Shown: positions 27,803 through 37,945, counted from the stretch's first letter. The stretch: DNA of 64,000 nt from Neptunomonas antarctica (GCF_001305295.1 NZ_LJSI01000053.1:248001-312000), one strand, 5' to 3'. The notes: generated by a model not told the origin, from the letters alone. Numbers and translations: made by a program.

Positions 27803-29797
27803 ATGTCCTCTCGCAGAGAACTGGCAAACGCTATTCGTGCATTAAGTATGGATGCTGTTCAAAAAGCAAAATCGGGCCATCCAGGTGCGCCAATGGGTAT
27901 GGCAGATATTGCTGAAGTGCTCTGGAACGACTTTATGCAACATAATCCGTCGAATCCACAATGGTTTGACCGTGACCGTTTTATCTTGTCTAACGGTCAC
28001 GGATCTATGCTGATCTATTCGCTGTTGCACCTGACAGGTTATGACGTCTCTATTGATGACATCAAAAATTTCCGTCAACTTCATTCAAAAACCGCAGGCC
28101 ATCCGGAATACGGCTACTGCCCGGGCGTAGAAACCACCACAGGTCCTCTGGGGCAGGGCTTAACTAACGCCGTGGGTTTTGCGTTAGCTGAGAAAATTCT
28201 GGCGGCACAGTTTAACCGTGAAGGCCACGAGATTATTGACCATAACACCTATGTGTTTATGGGCGATGGCTGCATGATGGAAGGTATCTCTCATGAAGCC
28301 TGCTCTCTGGCAGGTACGTTAGGTTTAGGTAAACTGGTGGCTTTCTGGGATGACAACGGCATCTCTATCGACGGTGAAGTCGAAGGCTGGTACACCGACG
28401 ATAACGTTAAGCGTTTTGAAGCGTATGGCTGGCAGGTAATTCCGGGTGTTGATGGGCATGATGCTGATCAGATTCGTGATGCGATCGTTAAGGCACGCGA
28501 GAATACGGAACGTCCTACACTGATCTGCTGTAAAACCACCATCGGTTTTGGTTCGCCTAATAAAGAAGGTAAAGAAGACTGTCACGGTGCGCCATTGGGT
28601 GAAGCTGAAATTGCGCTGACCCGTGAACGTTTAAATTGGCCTCATCCTGCGTTTGAAATCCCTGAAGATCTGTATGCTGACTGGAATGCTAAGCAAGCCG
28701 GTACGCATGCAGAAAATGAATGGGATGAGCGCTTCGTTGCTTACCGTGCTGAATTTCCGGAACTGGCCAGTGAATTACTACGTCGTATGTCGGGTGATCT
28801 GCCAGCAGACTTTTCTGATAAAGCGGATGCCTGGATTGCTGATGTCGCCGCTAAAGGCGAAACCATTGCTTCTCGTAAAGCGTCACAGAATGCATTAAAT
28901 GCCTATGGTCCTCTGTTGCCTGAGTTGTTGGGTGGTTCTGCCGATCTGGCAGGTTCTAACTTAACCATATGGTCCGGCGCTAAGGGCATCAATAAAGACG
29001 ATGCTTCTGGTAACTATCTTTATTACGGTGTGCGTGAATTCGGCATGTCGGCGATTATGAACGGCTTGGCTCTGCACGGCGGTTTTATTCCTTACGGCGC
29101 TACCTTTCTGGTCTTCATGGAATACGCGCGTAATGCACTGCGTATGGCCGCATTGATGAAACAGCGTGTTATTCATGTTTACACACATGACTCGATTGGT
29201 CTGGGTGAAGATGGTCCGACGCATCAGCCGGTTGAGCAGGTTTCTAACTTGCGTCATACGCCGAATATGAGCTGCTGGCGTCCTGGTGATGCGGTTGAAT
29301 CTGCGGTGGCCTGGAAAGCGGCGTTGGAGCGCACAGACGGCCCGACAGCGTTGGTGTTCTCTCGTCAAAACCTGCCACATCAGCAGCGTACGCCTGAACA
29401 GATCGCCAATATCGCACGTGGTGGCTATATTCTGCGTGATACCGACGGTCAGCCTGATGCCATCCTTATCGCTACCGGCTCGGAACTGGGTCTGGTTATG
29501 GATGCAGCGGCAGTCTTGACTGCTGAAGGTAAGCAGATACGTGTTGTCTCTATGCCAGAAACCGGTGTGTTTGATCGTCAGGATGCTGCTTATCGCGAAT
29601 CAGTCCTGCCGGCTGCAGTAACGGCGCGCGTCGCTGTTGAAGCGCTTCAGGCAGACTTCTGGTACAAATACGTCGGTTTGAACGGTGCCATCGTAGGTAT
29701 GACTACCTTTGGTGAATCAGCACCTGCTTCGGATCTGTTCAAGCACTTTGGTTTCACAGTTGATAACGTTGTTGCCAACGTAAAATCTTTATTGTAA
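27803..29797 (+). CDS. tkt: Transketolase
   Basis: Transketolase transfers two-carbon ketol units in the pentose phosphate pathway with thiamine diphosphate. The 664-residue product has [26 protein letters not shown] at the start, the ThDP/metal motif [15 protein letters not shown], and in the Pyr domain [20 protein letters not shown] and [24 protein letters not shown] precedes the ATG. It heads a carbon-metabolism cluster with epd, pgk and fba, though a terminator after it suggests partly independent transcription. Confidence 0.98.
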   Translation: MSSRRELANAIRALSMDAVQKAKSGHPGAPMGMADIAEVLWNDFMQHNPSNPQWFDRDRFILSNGHGSMLIYSLLHLTGYDVSIDDIKNFRQLHSKTAGHPEYGYCPGVETTTGPLGQGLTNAVGFALAEKILAAQFNREGHEIIDHNTYVFMGDGCMMEGISHEACSLAGTLGLGKLVAFWDDNGISIDGEVEGWYTDDNVKRFEAYGWQVIPGVDGHDADQIRDAIVKARENTERPTLICCKTTIGFGSPNKEGKEDCHGAPLGEAEIALTRERLNWPHPAFEIPEDLYADWNAKQAGTHAENEWDERFVAYRAEFPELASELLRRMSGDLPADFSDKADAWIADVAAKGETIASRKASQNALNAYGPLLPELLGGSADLAGSNLTIWSGAKGINKDDASGNYLYYGVREFGMSAIMNGLALHGGFIPYGATFLVFMEYARNALRMAALMKQRVIHVYTHDSIGLGEDGPTHQPVEQVSNLRHTPNMSCWRPGDAVESAVAWKAALERTDGPTALVFSRQNLPHQQRTPEQIANIARGGYILRDTDGQPDAILIATGSELGLVMDAAAVLTAEGKQIRVVSMPETGVFDRQDAAYRESVLPAAVTARVAVEALQADFWYKYVGLNGAIVGMTTFGESAPASDLFKHFGFTVDNVVANVKSLL

Positions 29798-29817
29798 CTG
29801 CTTGCTAGATGAGCCTT

Positions 29818-29845
29818 AAGCCGGGCGCTTGTCCGGCTTTTTAAT
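29818..29845 (+). terminator. Terminator after tkt
   Basis: AAGCCGG (29818-29824) pairs with CCGGCTT (29833-29839) around an 8-base loop and is followed by TTTTAATTTTT. It begins 20 bases after the tkt stop. Confidence 0.8.
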
Positions 29846-29874
29846 TTTTAGATTATATTTAAAAAGCGGGTCAG

Positions 29875-30906
29875 ATGAGTTTTCGAATTGCGATTAACGG
29901 ATATGGTCGAATCGGACAATGTGTCTTGCGGGCCATCTATGAGAATGGATTACAGCAGCATTTACAGGTGGTTGCTCTGAATGAGTTGTCTGATATCGAA
30001 ACGGTCACTTACCTGACCCGATATGATACCACTCATGGCCGATTCCCTCTTCCGGTTGAACATGACGGCGAATGCCTATTGATAGCAGGGGATCGGATTC
30101 AGGTGCTTAACCAGCCTGATCCTAAACTGCTGCCTTGGGATGCGTTGGGTATTGATCTGGTGATTGAATGTTCGGGTTCTTTTAATGACCGAGAGACGGC
30201 AGAGCAGCATTTACACTCAGGTGCGAAGCGTTTGCTGTTTTCTCAACCTGCCATGCCCGATGTTGATGCCACTATCGTTTACGGGCTGAATCATCAGCTC
30301 TTAGCCGCAGACATGACGGTAGTCTCTGCCGCTTCCTGTACCACGAACTGTGTGATTCCCGTGTTGGATTTGCTACATCGTGAACTGGGAATTATCAGTG
30401 GCGTAACCACCACCATCCACTCAGCGATGAATGATCAGCCAGTGATTGATAGTTATCACCAGACAGATTTACGCTTAACGCGAAGCGCCATGCAATCGAT
30501 TATTCCGGTTGATACCGGATTAAGTCGGGGTATTGACCGCTTATTGCCTGAATTGGCCGGTCGTTTTGAATGCCTGCATCTGCGCGTGCCGACTATAAAT
30601 GTCTCTGTTATGGATATGAGCCTTAATGTTACACGTGCGACAACCACTGCGGATGTTAATCAAATATTTAAGCACGCTGCCGCTCAAGGCTTAAAAGGCT
30701 TGTTAGGCTATACCGAGGAGGCGCATGCCTCGGTTGATTTTAATCGTGATCCACGCTCGGCGATTGTGGACGGTACACAAACCCGTGTGAGTGGTGGCAA
30801 TCTGGTTAAATTGCTCTGCTGGTTTGATAACGAGTGGGGGTTTGCGAATCGTATGCTCGATATTGCACAGGATTGGTTGCGTCTGTCTGAAAATGACGAA
30901 CAGTAG
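29875..30906 (+). CDS. epd: D-erythrose-4-phosphate dehydrogenase
   Basis: Epd oxidises erythrose-4-phosphate to 4-phosphoerythronate for pyridoxal phosphate synthesis and belongs to the GAPDH superfamily. The 343-residue product has the Rossmann start IAINGYGRIGQCVLRAIYE and the catalytic cysteine in SAASCTTNC. The segment TTIHSAMNDQPVIDSYH is the Epd version of the GAPDH substrate loop, where a true GAPDH reads TVHAYTGDQ. This and the position before pgk and fba support Epd rather than GAPDH. Confidence 0.92.
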   Translation: MSFRIAINGYGRIGQCVLRAIYENGLQQHLQVVALNELSDIETVTYLTRYDTTHGRFPLPVEHDGECLLIAGDRIQVLNQPDPKLLPWDALGIDLVIECSGSFNDRETAEQHLHSGAKRLLFSQPAMPDVDATIVYGLNHQLLAADMTVVSAASCTTNCVIPVLDLLHRELGIISGVTTTIHSAMNDQPVIDSYHQTDLRLTRSAMQSIIPVDTGLSRGIDRLLPELAGRFECLHLRVPTINVSVMDMSLNVTRATTTADVNQIFKHAAAQGLKGLLGYTEEAHASVDFNRDPRSAIVDGTQTRVSGGNLVKLLCWFDNEWGFANRMLDIAQDWLRLSENDEQ

Positions 30907-31045
30907 CTGTTATAGTAAATATCGAACGCTAGCTAATTAAAAACCAAATACTAGCCTATTAAATATCGGGCGTTAGCCGCATTCAATGCCCGTAAGTAAG
31001 CATAAAATTATTAGTAAATCAGTAGTTAATCAATAGGACACACCC

Positions 31046-32209
31046 ATGAGTGTATTGAAGATGACGGATCTGGATCTGAACGGAAAGCGCGTACTGATCC
31101 GTGAAGATCTCAATGTTCCTGTTAAGGATGGACAAGTAACCTCAGATGCCCGTATTCGCGCGTCGTTACCCACTATCGAGTTCGCCTTGAACGCCGGTGC
31201 CAAAGTGATGCTGATGTCTCACCTGGGTCGTCCTACTGAAGGTGAATATGAAGAGGAATTTTCACTGGCGCCTGTCGCGGCTCACCTGAGTACTCTTTTG
31301 TCGCGTCCGGTACCGCTGATTAAAGATTGGCTTGGTGGTGTAGACATTGCAGCAGGCGAAGTGGTATTGCTGGAAAACGTACGCTTCAATGTTGGTGAGA
31401 AAAAAGATAATGAAGCACTGTCTAAAAAAATGGCAGCGCTGTGTGATATCTATGTAATGGATGCATTTGGCACGGCGCATCGCGCACAGGCTTCGACGCA
31501 TGGTGTAGCGCGTTTTGCTGATGTAGCCTGTGCTGGCCCCTTGTTAGCAAACGAACTGGATGCGTTGGGTAAAGCACTAAAGCAGCCTAAACCACCTTTG
31601 GTTGCTATTGTTGGTGGCTCTAAAGTGTCAACTAAACTCGAAGTACTTAATTCATTATCCGATAAAGTCGATCAGTTGATTGTTGGCGGTGGTATTGCGA
31701 ACACATTTTTAGCGGCGGCGGGTAAGCCGGTCGGAAAATCTTTGTGCGAGCATGACCTGATACCGGTAGCTCAGGCATTGATGAAAAAAGTGAACATCCC
31801 ATTGCCTGTGGATGTGGTCGTGGCTACTGAGTTTTCAGAAACAGCGACGGCGACCGTAAAATCAGTCGATGATGTGGCTGATAATGAGATGATTCTGGAT
31901 ATCGGGCCTGTGTCTGCACAGAACCTGGCTAACCTGCTAAAAGGTGCCGGAACCATCATTTGGAACGGCCCCGTCGGTGTGTTTGAGTTTGATCAGTTCG
32001 GCGGCGGAACTAAAACATTGGCGCTTGCGATTGCCGAATGTGATGGTTTTTCGATCGCTGGTGGCGGTGATACTTTGGCCGCTGTGGATAAATATGAGAT
32101 TGCTGATAAAGTATCGTATATCTCGACCGGTGGTGGTGCTTTTCTGGAATTTGTCGAGGGTAAAGTATTACCTGCCGTAGCAATTCTGGAAACACGTGCC
32201 GTTCAGTAA
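31046..32209 (+). CDS. pgk: Phosphoglycerate kinase
   Basis: Pgk transfers phosphate from 1,3-bisphosphoglycerate to ADP in glycolysis and the reverse in gluconeogenesis. The 387-residue product has [18 protein letters not shown], the substrate motif [37 protein letters not shown] and the nucleotide motif [16 protein letters not shown] precedes the ATG. fba follows after 42 bp. Confidence 0.98.
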   Translation: MSVLKMTDLDLNGKRVLIREDLNVPVKDGQVTSDARIRASLPTIEFALNAGAKVMLMSHLGRPTEGEYEEEFSLAPVAAHLSTLLSRPVPLIKDWLGGVDIAAGEVVLLENVRFNVGEKKDNEALSKKMAALCDIYVMDAFGTAHRAQASTHGVARFADVACAGPLLANELDALGKALKQPKPPLVAIVGGSKVSTKLEVLNSLSDKVDQLIVGGGIANTFLAAAGKPVGKSLCEHDLIPVAQALMKKVNIPLPVDVVVATEFSETATATVKSVDDVADNEMILDIGPVSAQNLANLLKGAGTIIWNGPVGVFEFDQFGGGTKTLALAIAECDGFSIAGGGDTLAAVDKYEIADKVSYISTGGGAFLEFVEGKVLPAVAILETRAVQ

Positions 32210-32251
32210 GGCGCTAAGCCGACAATAATTTACACTAATAGGTGAACAATC

Positions 32252-33316
32252 ATGGCTTTAATTTCAATGCGTCAGTTGCTGGATCATGCAGCTGAATACG
32301 GTTACGGCATTCCGGCGTTTAACGTTAACAATCTGGAACAGATGCGCGCGATTATGGAAGCAGCGGACAAAACCAACTCTCCGGTTATTGTTCAGGCTTC
32401 TGCTGGTGCGCGTAAGTACGCAGGCTCCAACTTCCTACGTCATATGATTCTTGCAGCGATTGCAGAGTTTCCACATATTCCTGTATGTATGCATCAGGAT
32501 CACGGTACGTCTCCTTTAATCTGTCAGCGCTCTATCGCCATGGGCTTTTCCTCAGTCATGATGGATGGCTCGTTAATGATGGATGGTAAAACACCGGCAA
32601 GCTACGAATATAACGTCGATGTAACGCGTCGTACTGTCGAAATGGCGCATGCATGTGGTGTATCTGTTGAAGGTGAACTGGGTTGTTTAGGTTCATTAGA
32701 AACAGGGCAGGCGGGTGAGGAAGATGGCGTGGGTGCTGAAGGTACTCTCTCCATGGAACAGATGTTGACTGACCCTGACGAAGCGGCTGATTTCGTACGT
32801 CAAACCAATGTAGATGCATTGGCTATTGCGTGTGGTACATCGCATGGCGCCTATAAATTCACCCGTCCGCCTACCGATGATATTCTGGCGATTGACCGTA
32901 TTAAGGCGATTCACCAGCGTATTCCCGGCACTCATCTGGTTATGCATGGTTCATCTTCTGTGCCACAGGAGTGGTTGGCTGTGATCAATCAGTTTGGTGG
33001 AGATATGCCAGAAACATACGGTGTTCCGGTTGAACAAATTGTTGAAGGTATTAAATTCGGTGTGCGTAAAATCAACATCGATACCGATCTTCGTTTAGCC
33101 TCTACCGGTGCGATTCGTCGTTTCCTGGCAGAAAATCCATCAGAATTCGATCCGCGTAAATACCTGCAGAAAAGCATCGATGCGATGAGTGCTATCTCTG
33201 CGGCGCGCTATGAAGCTTTTGGAGCGGCGGGTCAGGCCTCTAAAATTAAGGCGATATCGCTGGAAGATATGGCCGACGCTTATGAAGCGGGCAAGTTGGA
33301 TGCGAAAATAGTTTAA
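32252..33316 (+). CDS. fba: Fructose-bisphosphate aldolase, class II
   Basis: This zinc-dependent aldolase interconverts fructose-1,6-bisphosphate with glyceraldehyde-3-phosphate and dihydroxyacetone phosphate. The 354-residue product has the zinc/catalytic motif [10 protein letters not shown] (about residues 79-88), [14 protein letters not shown], the CbbA-type [22 protein letters not shown] and [11 protein letters not shown]. It belongs to the longer subgroup with an insert after GELG. A strong terminator follows. Confidence 0.97.
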   Translation: MALISMRQLLDHAAEYGYGIPAFNVNNLEQMRAIMEAADKTNSPVIVQASAGARKYAGSNFLRHMILAAIAEFPHIPVCMHQDHGTSPLICQRSIAMGFSSVMMDGSLMMDGKTPASYEYNVDVTRRTVEMAHACGVSVEGELGCLGSLETGQAGEEDGVGAEGTLSMEQMLTDPDEAADFVRQTNVDALAIACGTSHGAYKFTRPPTDDILAIDRIKAIHQRIPGTHLVMHGSSSVPQEWLAVINQFGGDMPETYGVPVEQIVEGIKFGVRKINIDTDLRLASTGAIRRFLAENPSEFDPRKYLQKSIDAMSAISAARYEAFGAAGQASKIKAISLEDMADAYEAGKLDAKIV

Positions 33317-33395
33317 AGTGACGTGTTTGAAAAAAGCAGCCTCTTGAGTCTAATGCTCTTTACGTAAGCATTTGAGCCTACGCAGTTCTTGTTAG

Positions 33396-33430
33396 AAAAT
33401 CCGATGTCATCACTGACATCGGATTTTTTT
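33396..33430 (+). terminator. Terminator after fba
   Basis: A perfect 14-bp stem (33396-33409 with 33414-33427) closes a TCAC loop; the core reads CCGATGTCA/TGACATCGG. It ends in a run of seven T. It lies 80 bases after the fba stop. Confidence 0.93.
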
Positions 33431-33652
33431 ATGCCTTTAAACAAATCGCCCGTCGATCCGGATGAGTTTTTTAACTTTTCAGGTTTAAATAGATTTACCC
33501 ACAATACTCTCATGGTATCGATTGAATCGGCGCTACAGCTTTCTAATCAGGAGATGGTTCCTGTAACAGGCGTCAGCAAACACACACAGGCTTTTCCCCC
33601 CCCCATACAGCCAATGCTACGTTTGATGGCTGATGTTGACATGAAGCTATAG
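33431..33652 (+). CDS. Doubtful small reading frame, 73 residues
   Basis: This frame starts with an ATG directly after the fba terminator T-run and has no ribosome-binding site. I do not recognise the predicted peptide (MPLNKSPVDPDEFFNFSG...). It lies between two hairpins, which would fit a short transcript, but the missing ribosome site argues against translation from this ATG. It may be a chance frame or a decayed gene remnant. Confidence 0.2.
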   Translation: MPLNKSPVDPDEFFNFSGLNRFTHNTLMVSIESALQLSNQEMVPVTGVSKHTQAFPPPIQPMLRLMADVDMKL

Positions 33653-33683
33653 GTAAATCAGGTGCATGATTAGAGGTATTTTA

Positions 33684-33711
33684 AAAATAGTCTCTTTTTA
33701 GAGACTATTTT
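33684..33711. terminator. Perfect 12-bp hairpin before the molybdopterin-fold-like gene
   Basis: AAAATAGTCTCT (33684-33695) pairs perfectly with AGAGACTATTTT (33700-33711) around TTTT, and TGTCTTT follows. It looks like a terminator, yet no convincing gene ends just before it. Confidence 0.55.
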
Positions 33712-33779
33712 GTCTTTATGTAATGGTTTTTTTGAAGTCTGCACTACACTTAGACGAAATAATTACGTGGAGTTTTCTC

Positions 33780-34298
33780 ATGGGAATCATCAGTCAATCG
33801 GCTTTGCGTTTATGTATTGCCTTTTTTGTTGTCATTGCTTCTGTTAGTCACGCTGATGAGTTGCCACACCCAAAGGGACAAGTGGTACTGACAATCACGG
33901 GCAAAATCCTTAATAGTAATTCAGAAGAGGGTGTAGTCCGCTTGGATATGGCTATGTTGGAGTCCTTGCCTGCTTTTACATTTCAAACAGTAACACCTTG
34001 GACTGAAGGATTACATACGTACAAAGGCGTTTTACTTAATGAGTTACTGGCATGGGTTGACGCAGAGGGTGATCAGTTAAAAGTGACGGCACTAAATGAT
34101 TACAGCACGTTAGTTGAGGTTAGCCGAATTAAGCCATATCCCATCATTCTTGCTTACAAATCAGATGGAGACTACATGAAAGTGCGTAATAAAGGCCCTT
34201 TATGGTTGCTGTATCCCCTATCTGATTACCCCGAACTTGATACCGAGGGTGATTATTCCAGTATGGTATGGCAAGTTAAAGCGCTAGTTGTCCAATGA
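33780..34298 (+). CDS. Periplasmic molybdopterin-binding-fold-like protein without the metal-ligand cysteine
   Basis: The 172-residue product starts at the ATG at 33780, 8 bases after GGAG; an in-frame ATG at 33723 has no ribosome site. A signal peptide (LRLCIAFFVVIASVSHA) should be cleaved before DELPHPKG. The mature part resembles the short oxidoreductase molybdopterin-binding domain: VVLTITGKI, YKGVLLNELLAWV, VTALNDYSTLVEVSRIKPYPIILAYKSDG, GPLWLLYPL. It contains no cysteine after the signal peptide, so the molybdenum ligand of sulfite-oxidase-type enzymes is absent. It lies 54 bp upstream of a GGDEF-EAL gene and could be its periplasmic partner. The family assignment is from pattern only. 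Confidence 0.65.
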   Translation: MGIISQSALRLCIAFFVVIASVSHADELPHPKGQVVLTITGKILNSNSEEGVVRLDMAMLESLPAFTFQTVTPWTEGLHTYKGVLLNELLAWVDAEGDQLKVTALNDYSTLVEVSRIKPYPIILAYKSDGDYMKVRNKGPLWLLYPLSDYPELDTEGDYSSMVWQVKALVVQ

Positions 34299-34352
34299 AC
34301 GATAGCTCAATGAAAAATAGTTCAATGGGCATGATCCAGTGAAGAAAACTAA

Positions 34353-36257
34353 GTGAAAATGCCCAGCCACTTTTACCGATTGATGTTTTTATCGTTGATC
34401 GTTGCAGTATTTGTCGTCAGTGCCTATGTGACATTTATGAAGCACAGTGAAACGTTACGTCTGGTCACTGCCAGTAGTAAAACGACTACATGGGCGGCGT
34501 CAGAACTTGAAAGTGATATGCTGAAGTTCCTCTATACTTTCGAGCTGTATGAAACAGGCAACCGGACGCATGACGAGGTATTGTTGCGCTATGAGTTGTT
34601 ATGGGGGCGTGTCAATATGTTGAAAACAGGTGATGAAACACAGAGGTTTCGTTTAATAAAAGATGCTGAAACTCTGTTAACCCGCTTGTTGACAACACTA
34701 AACCGTAATGAACAAATGGTGTTAGATTTTCCGTCCTTAAATGCCACGCTTGCGAAGAAAATACATCAAGAATTTGCCAGCTTATTGCCCAGCGTCCGGC
34801 AAGCTAATATAGATAGTTTTTTGGGGCCGCAGCGTCTGGATGACTTACTTAAAGTACATAAGCTACAAAAAGAGTTCGGTTTTTTTCTGATTGGCTTATT
34901 ACTTAGCGGGCTCGCTTTCATTGCGATAATACTGATTGAAAGCACCCGGCATAAAATGCAATCGTTACATGATTCATTGACCGGTTTGCCGAATCGTAAA
35001 TATTTCAATGACCGACTCAGCCTGGTAGAAATAAACTCCATAAAAAAGCGTCAGAAATTTTCTATTCATATCATTGATCTAAATGGATTTAAAAGTATTA
35101 ATGATACTTATGGGCACGCCGCTGGTGATCAATTACTTAAAGAAGTGGCGATTCGTCTCCAGTACTGTATTAGTGCTGACGATATGGTTGCACGTTTAGG
35201 TGGTGATGAGTTTGGTATTATACAGGAAGGTATTAATGATTCGTCCAGAGCAGCCTTGCTGGGAGATCGTGTTTGTAAGGCCTTATCTATTCCCTTTTGT
35301 TTTAATGATATAAACATTTACCCACGCGCCAGTATAGGTATCAGCCTGTATCCCGATGATGCCAATAGTGCTATCGATACAATGGGAAATGCTGATATGG
35401 CAATGTACAGGGCAAAGAGCAGTAATTACTTTGGCTATAATTTCTTCGACTCTGTTATGTATGAAGATGCTTTGCGTCTGAAAATTCTAGGTAATGCTTT
35501 ACCTCATGCGATTATTCGAAATGAATTAACTCTTTATTATCAATCTATCGTCGATATTCAAACGGGTATCATTACCGGAGTTGAAGCCTTAATAAGATGG
35601 GAGCATTCACGTTATGGATTTATAGCGGCGCGTGAAATAATTTCAGTTGCTGAGCAGATAGGACAAACGACGCATTTTAACGAATGGGTATTGAAAACGG
35701 CCTGCACACAGAATAAACAGTGGCAAGATGAGGGATTACCTTTTGTGTATATGAGTGTGAATGTTTCGCAGGTGATGTTCATACAGGATGATCTTATTGC
35801 TTCAGTGCAGCACGCTCTCGCAGTAACAGGCTTAGCGGCAAAGTATCTGACTATAGAGATAACGGAAGACTCTATTATGGTAGAGATTGATCGTGCTATC
35901 GATATTTTAGGTAATCTGAAGCGCTTAGGTGTTTCTCTTGCATTGGGGGATTTCGGGACGGGTTACTCCTCGTTAAGTCATATGAAAGAATTGCCTGTGC
36001 AGCGATTGAAAATAAACCACAGTTTTGTTCAGGATCTAAATGAAGATCCAAAAGATACCCGGTTTATTACAACTATTTTGCAGTTAGCGCAAAGTCTGGA
36101 TCTGAATGTGGTGGCAGAGGGCGTTGAAACTGAGCAAAATCGTCTGGATCTTTTGGAGTTAGGGTGTCATTTTGGACAAGGTTATCTCTTTGCTATACCG
36201 ATGCCGGCACTACACATGACCGCTTTGCTCCTTAAACAAAAGGATGGAATGGCTTAA
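34353..36257 (+). CDS. GGDEF-EAL membrane protein (c-di-GMP turnover)
   Basis: This 634-residue protein has two membrane helices (about 9-28 and 172-192) around a periplasmic region that I cannot assign to a family. The GGDEF domain is intact (DSLTGLPNRKYFNDRL, then VARLGGDEFGI), but the inhibitory RxxD site is missing (SADD in its place). The EAL domain has EALIRWEH, VNVSQV, IEITEDSI, KINHSF and AEGVET. The usual DDFGTG reads GDFGTG, so one metal-binding aspartate is glycine. Cyclase activity is therefore more secure than phosphodiesterase activity. The start is GTG at 34353 or ATG at 34359. Confidence 0.87.
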   Translation: MKMPSHFYRLMFLSLIVAVFVVSAYVTFMKHSETLRLVTASSKTTTWAASELESDMLKFLYTFELYETGNRTHDEVLLRYELLWGRVNMLKTGDETQRFRLIKDAETLLTRLLTTLNRNEQMVLDFPSLNATLAKKIHQEFASLLPSVRQANIDSFLGPQRLDDLLKVHKLQKEFGFFLIGLLLSGLAFIAIILIESTRHKMQSLHDSLTGLPNRKYFNDRLSLVEINSIKKRQKFSIHIIDLNGFKSINDTYGHAAGDQLLKEVAIRLQYCISADDMVARLGGDEFGIIQEGINDSSRAALLGDRVCKALSIPFCFNDINIYPRASIGISLYPDDANSAIDTMGNADMAMYRAKSSNYFGYNFFDSVMYEDALRLKILGNALPHAIIRNELTLYYQSIVDIQTGIITGVEALIRWEHSRYGFIAAREIISVAEQIGQTTHFNEWVLKTACTQNKQWQDEGLPFVYMSVNVSQVMFIQDDLIASVQHALAVTGLAAKYLTIEITEDSIMVEIDRAIDILGNLKRLGVSLALGDFGTGYSSLSHMKELPVQRLKINHSFVQDLNEDPKDTRFITTILQLAQSLDLNVVAEGVETEQNRLDLLELGCHFGQGYLFAIPMPALHMTALLLKQKDGMA

Positions 36258-36362
36258 ATGAAGATAATGTCTGTGAAAAACTTCACTGTGAGTCTCTTCA
36301 TTGTGTTGAATATACGTGCTTAAATACGGATCTTTTAATGCAGGCGCTAAGGTGGTCGCAGT

Positions 36363-36971
36363 ATGGTTCTGATTCTTTCTACGTGGGTAAAGTTTACTTT
36401 TCTGTTGGCTCCATTTTTTGTCGTCTCAATGTTTTTAGCGCTGACCCGAACAGATTCAGTCGCTGACCGCCGTTCTATTGCCAATCGGGCGGTATTAGCA
36501 GCCTTTTGTATTAGCTTAGTATTGTTTTTCTTCGGATCTCCCTTATTCACCTTGCTGGGTATTACACTCGACTCATTTCGTATTGGCGCAGGTATTCTTT
36601 TATTTTTATCGGCTATCAGTTTGGTCAGAGACGGCGTTCGTGCAAATGCTGAGGTCCCTTCTGAACAACGTGATGATGTATCGGTGGTGCCGTTAGCTAT
36701 TCCAACCATTATAGGACCAGCGACCATTGGTACGATTTTGGTATACGGTGCGGAGCTGAAAGGTCTGAATATTGCTTATGGGTTAATTGGATTGGTGTTA
36801 GCTTTATTGAGCTTGCTGGTTTGTTTGCATCTTTCTACATGGCTGGAGCGTATTTTGGGAAAAACCGGACTGAATGTGCTGAGTAAGGTCACGGGTTTGA
36901 TTTTAGCTGCCATGGCATCTCAAATTGTATTAACAGGTATTCATGGCTTTATTAAATCGTCAGGTATTTAA
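36363..36971 (+). CDS. MarC family integral membrane protein
   Basis: This 202-residue inner-membrane protein has about six hydrophobic segments. It carries the MarC features FLLAPFFVVSMFLALT near the start, FRIGAGILLFLSAISLV, and VPLAIPTIIGPATIGTILV. MarC proteins were once linked to multiple antibiotic resistance, but this was not confirmed, and their function is unknown. The neighbours give no further clue. Confidence 0.87.
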   Translation: MVLILSTWVKFTFLLAPFFVVSMFLALTRTDSVADRRSIANRAVLAAFCISLVLFFFGSPLFTLLGITLDSFRIGAGILLFLSAISLVRDGVRANAEVPSEQRDDVSVVPLAIPTIIGPATIGTILVYGAELKGLNIAYGLIGLVLALLSLLVCLHLSTWLERILGKTGLNVLSKVTGLILAAMASQIVLTGIHGFIKSSGI

Positions 36972-37053
36972 CCGAAAATTAACAGGCGATGTATATTAAT
37001 AAGCCTAGTTTGTAGCCAGTTCATATATTACTTTAATCAGAGGCGTTAAACCG

Positions 37054-37476
37054 ATGGATTTACTAAAAGTTGCAACCGAACTGTTTCTTAGCAAATTAGG
37101 CTCATCTGCTGGTGGGATAAGCGCTGATCAGGTTGCCGGCGCATTAAGCTCATTATTGGGTGGTGCTGATGGACAGATTGATCTCAGTGATTTGATTTCT
37201 AAAGTGAGTAATAGTGGCTTGGCTTCATTAGCGCAATCATGGTTAGGCGATAGCGCAAACAGCGGCTTTTCTGTTGAGCAGGTACTGTCTGTTCTGGGGC
37301 AGTCTAAGGTGAGTGAATTTTCATCGACGTTGGGTTTGAATGAGGCAACGGCAACGACTGCGCTTTCATATATGATTCCTGAACTTATTGATCAGAATAG
37401 CTCTTCCGGAGGTTTGCTTGAATCAGTTGGCGGTGTGAGTGGTTTAGCGGGTATGGCGTCAAAATTTTTTAGCTAA
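37054..37476 (+). CDS. DUF937/YidB-like protein
   Basis: This 140-residue Ser/Gly-rich protein has no signal peptide. The pattern GLASLAQSWLGDSANSGFSVEQVLSVLGQSKVSEFSSTLGL followed by ATTALSYMIPELIDQ is that of the DUF937/YidB family. The function is unknown. A strong terminator follows, so it appears to be a single-gene unit. Confidence 0.75.
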   Translation: MDLLKVATELFLSKLGSSAGGISADQVAGALSSLLGGADGQIDLSDLISKVSNSGLASLAQSWLGDSANSGFSVEQVLSVLGQSKVSEFSSTLGLNEATATTALSYMIPELIDQNSSSGGLLESVGGVSGLAGMASKFFS

Positions 37477-37500
37477 AATTATTTATGCTTTTCAGCCGTG

Positions 37501-37536
37501 AAAAAGGCAGACTATTTTAAATAGTCTGCCTTTTTT
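37501..37536. terminator. Bidirectional terminator between the DUF937 gene and ridA-like gene
   Basis: GGCAGACTATT (37506-37516) pairs perfectly with AATAGTCTGCC (37520-37530). AAAAA before and TTTTTT after extend the stem and give U-tracts on both strands. It serves the two convergent genes. Confidence 0.92.
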
Positions 37537-37552
37537 AGAAAAGTACTCGTGG

Positions 37553-37903
37553 CTACTTTACAGTAGCAATAACAGATACTTCTACTAACAATTCCGGCCG
37601 GGCCATGCGTGCTTCAACACACGCTCTGGCAGGTGCATAGCCCTCAGGAACCCAAGCGTCCCATACCTCGTTCATCGCAGAGAAGTCTTTCATATCCCGG
37701 ATATAGAGTGTTGCCGACAGGACATGTTCTCTATCACTACCGGCTTGCTCCAATAGTGCGTCAACTTTGGCCAGCATGGTGCGGGTTTGTTCCTGAATGC
37801 CGGTATTAGCGTCTGCGCCAACCTGACCACACAGATAAATAGTGTCGTTATGAATCACGATACGGCTCATGCGTTGCTGTGTTTCTAAGCGGGTAATGCT
37901 CAT
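37553..37903 (-). CDS. RidA family (YjgF/YER057c/UK114) protein
   Basis: This 116-residue protein belongs to the Rid superfamily, whose members hydrolyse reactive enamine/imine intermediates. It shows [20 protein letters not shown], then [25 protein letters not shown] and the C-terminal [24 protein letters not shown], which carries the conserved arginine of the active site. The sequence looks like a Rid subgroup other than archetypal RidA, so the substrate is open. Confidence 0.85.
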   Translation of the reverse strand: MSITRLETQQRMSRIVIHNDTIYLCGQVGADANTGIQEQTRTMLAKVDALLEQAGSDREHVLSATLYIRDMKDFSAMNEVWDAWVPEGYAPARACVEARMARPELLVEVSVIATVK

Positions 37904-37945
37904 GGTCTCTCTTTTCCTTTAAAGGCTGTTAGGGTTTAAGAAGGC

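Larger units (their letters stand above)
33317..33779 (+). other. 463-bp stretch between fba and the next secure gene
   Basis: It holds the fba terminator (33396-33430), a doubtful 73-codon reading frame (33431-33652) and a second perfect hairpin (33684-33711). A 6-bp inverted repeat AATGCT/AGCATT also occurs near 33353-33373. A GGAG site near 33767-33772 belongs to the next gene. I see no tRNA or mobile-element signature. Confidence 0.6.

Noticed and set aside
28961-29380. 139-codon - strand frame in tkt
   Set aside because: Antisense to transketolase with all its motifs intact.
29875-30906. Glyceraldehyde-3-phosphate dehydrogenase
   Set aside because: The loop HSAMNDQPVIDSYH is the Epd form, not the GAPDH form, and the gene is next to pgk as epd usually is.
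33313-33513. 66-codon - strand frame over the fba terminator
   Set aside because: It runs through a perfect terminator stem and has no ribosome site or recognisable motif.
36347-36727. 126-codon - strand frame opposite marC
   Set aside because: Shadow of marC; composition not protein-like.
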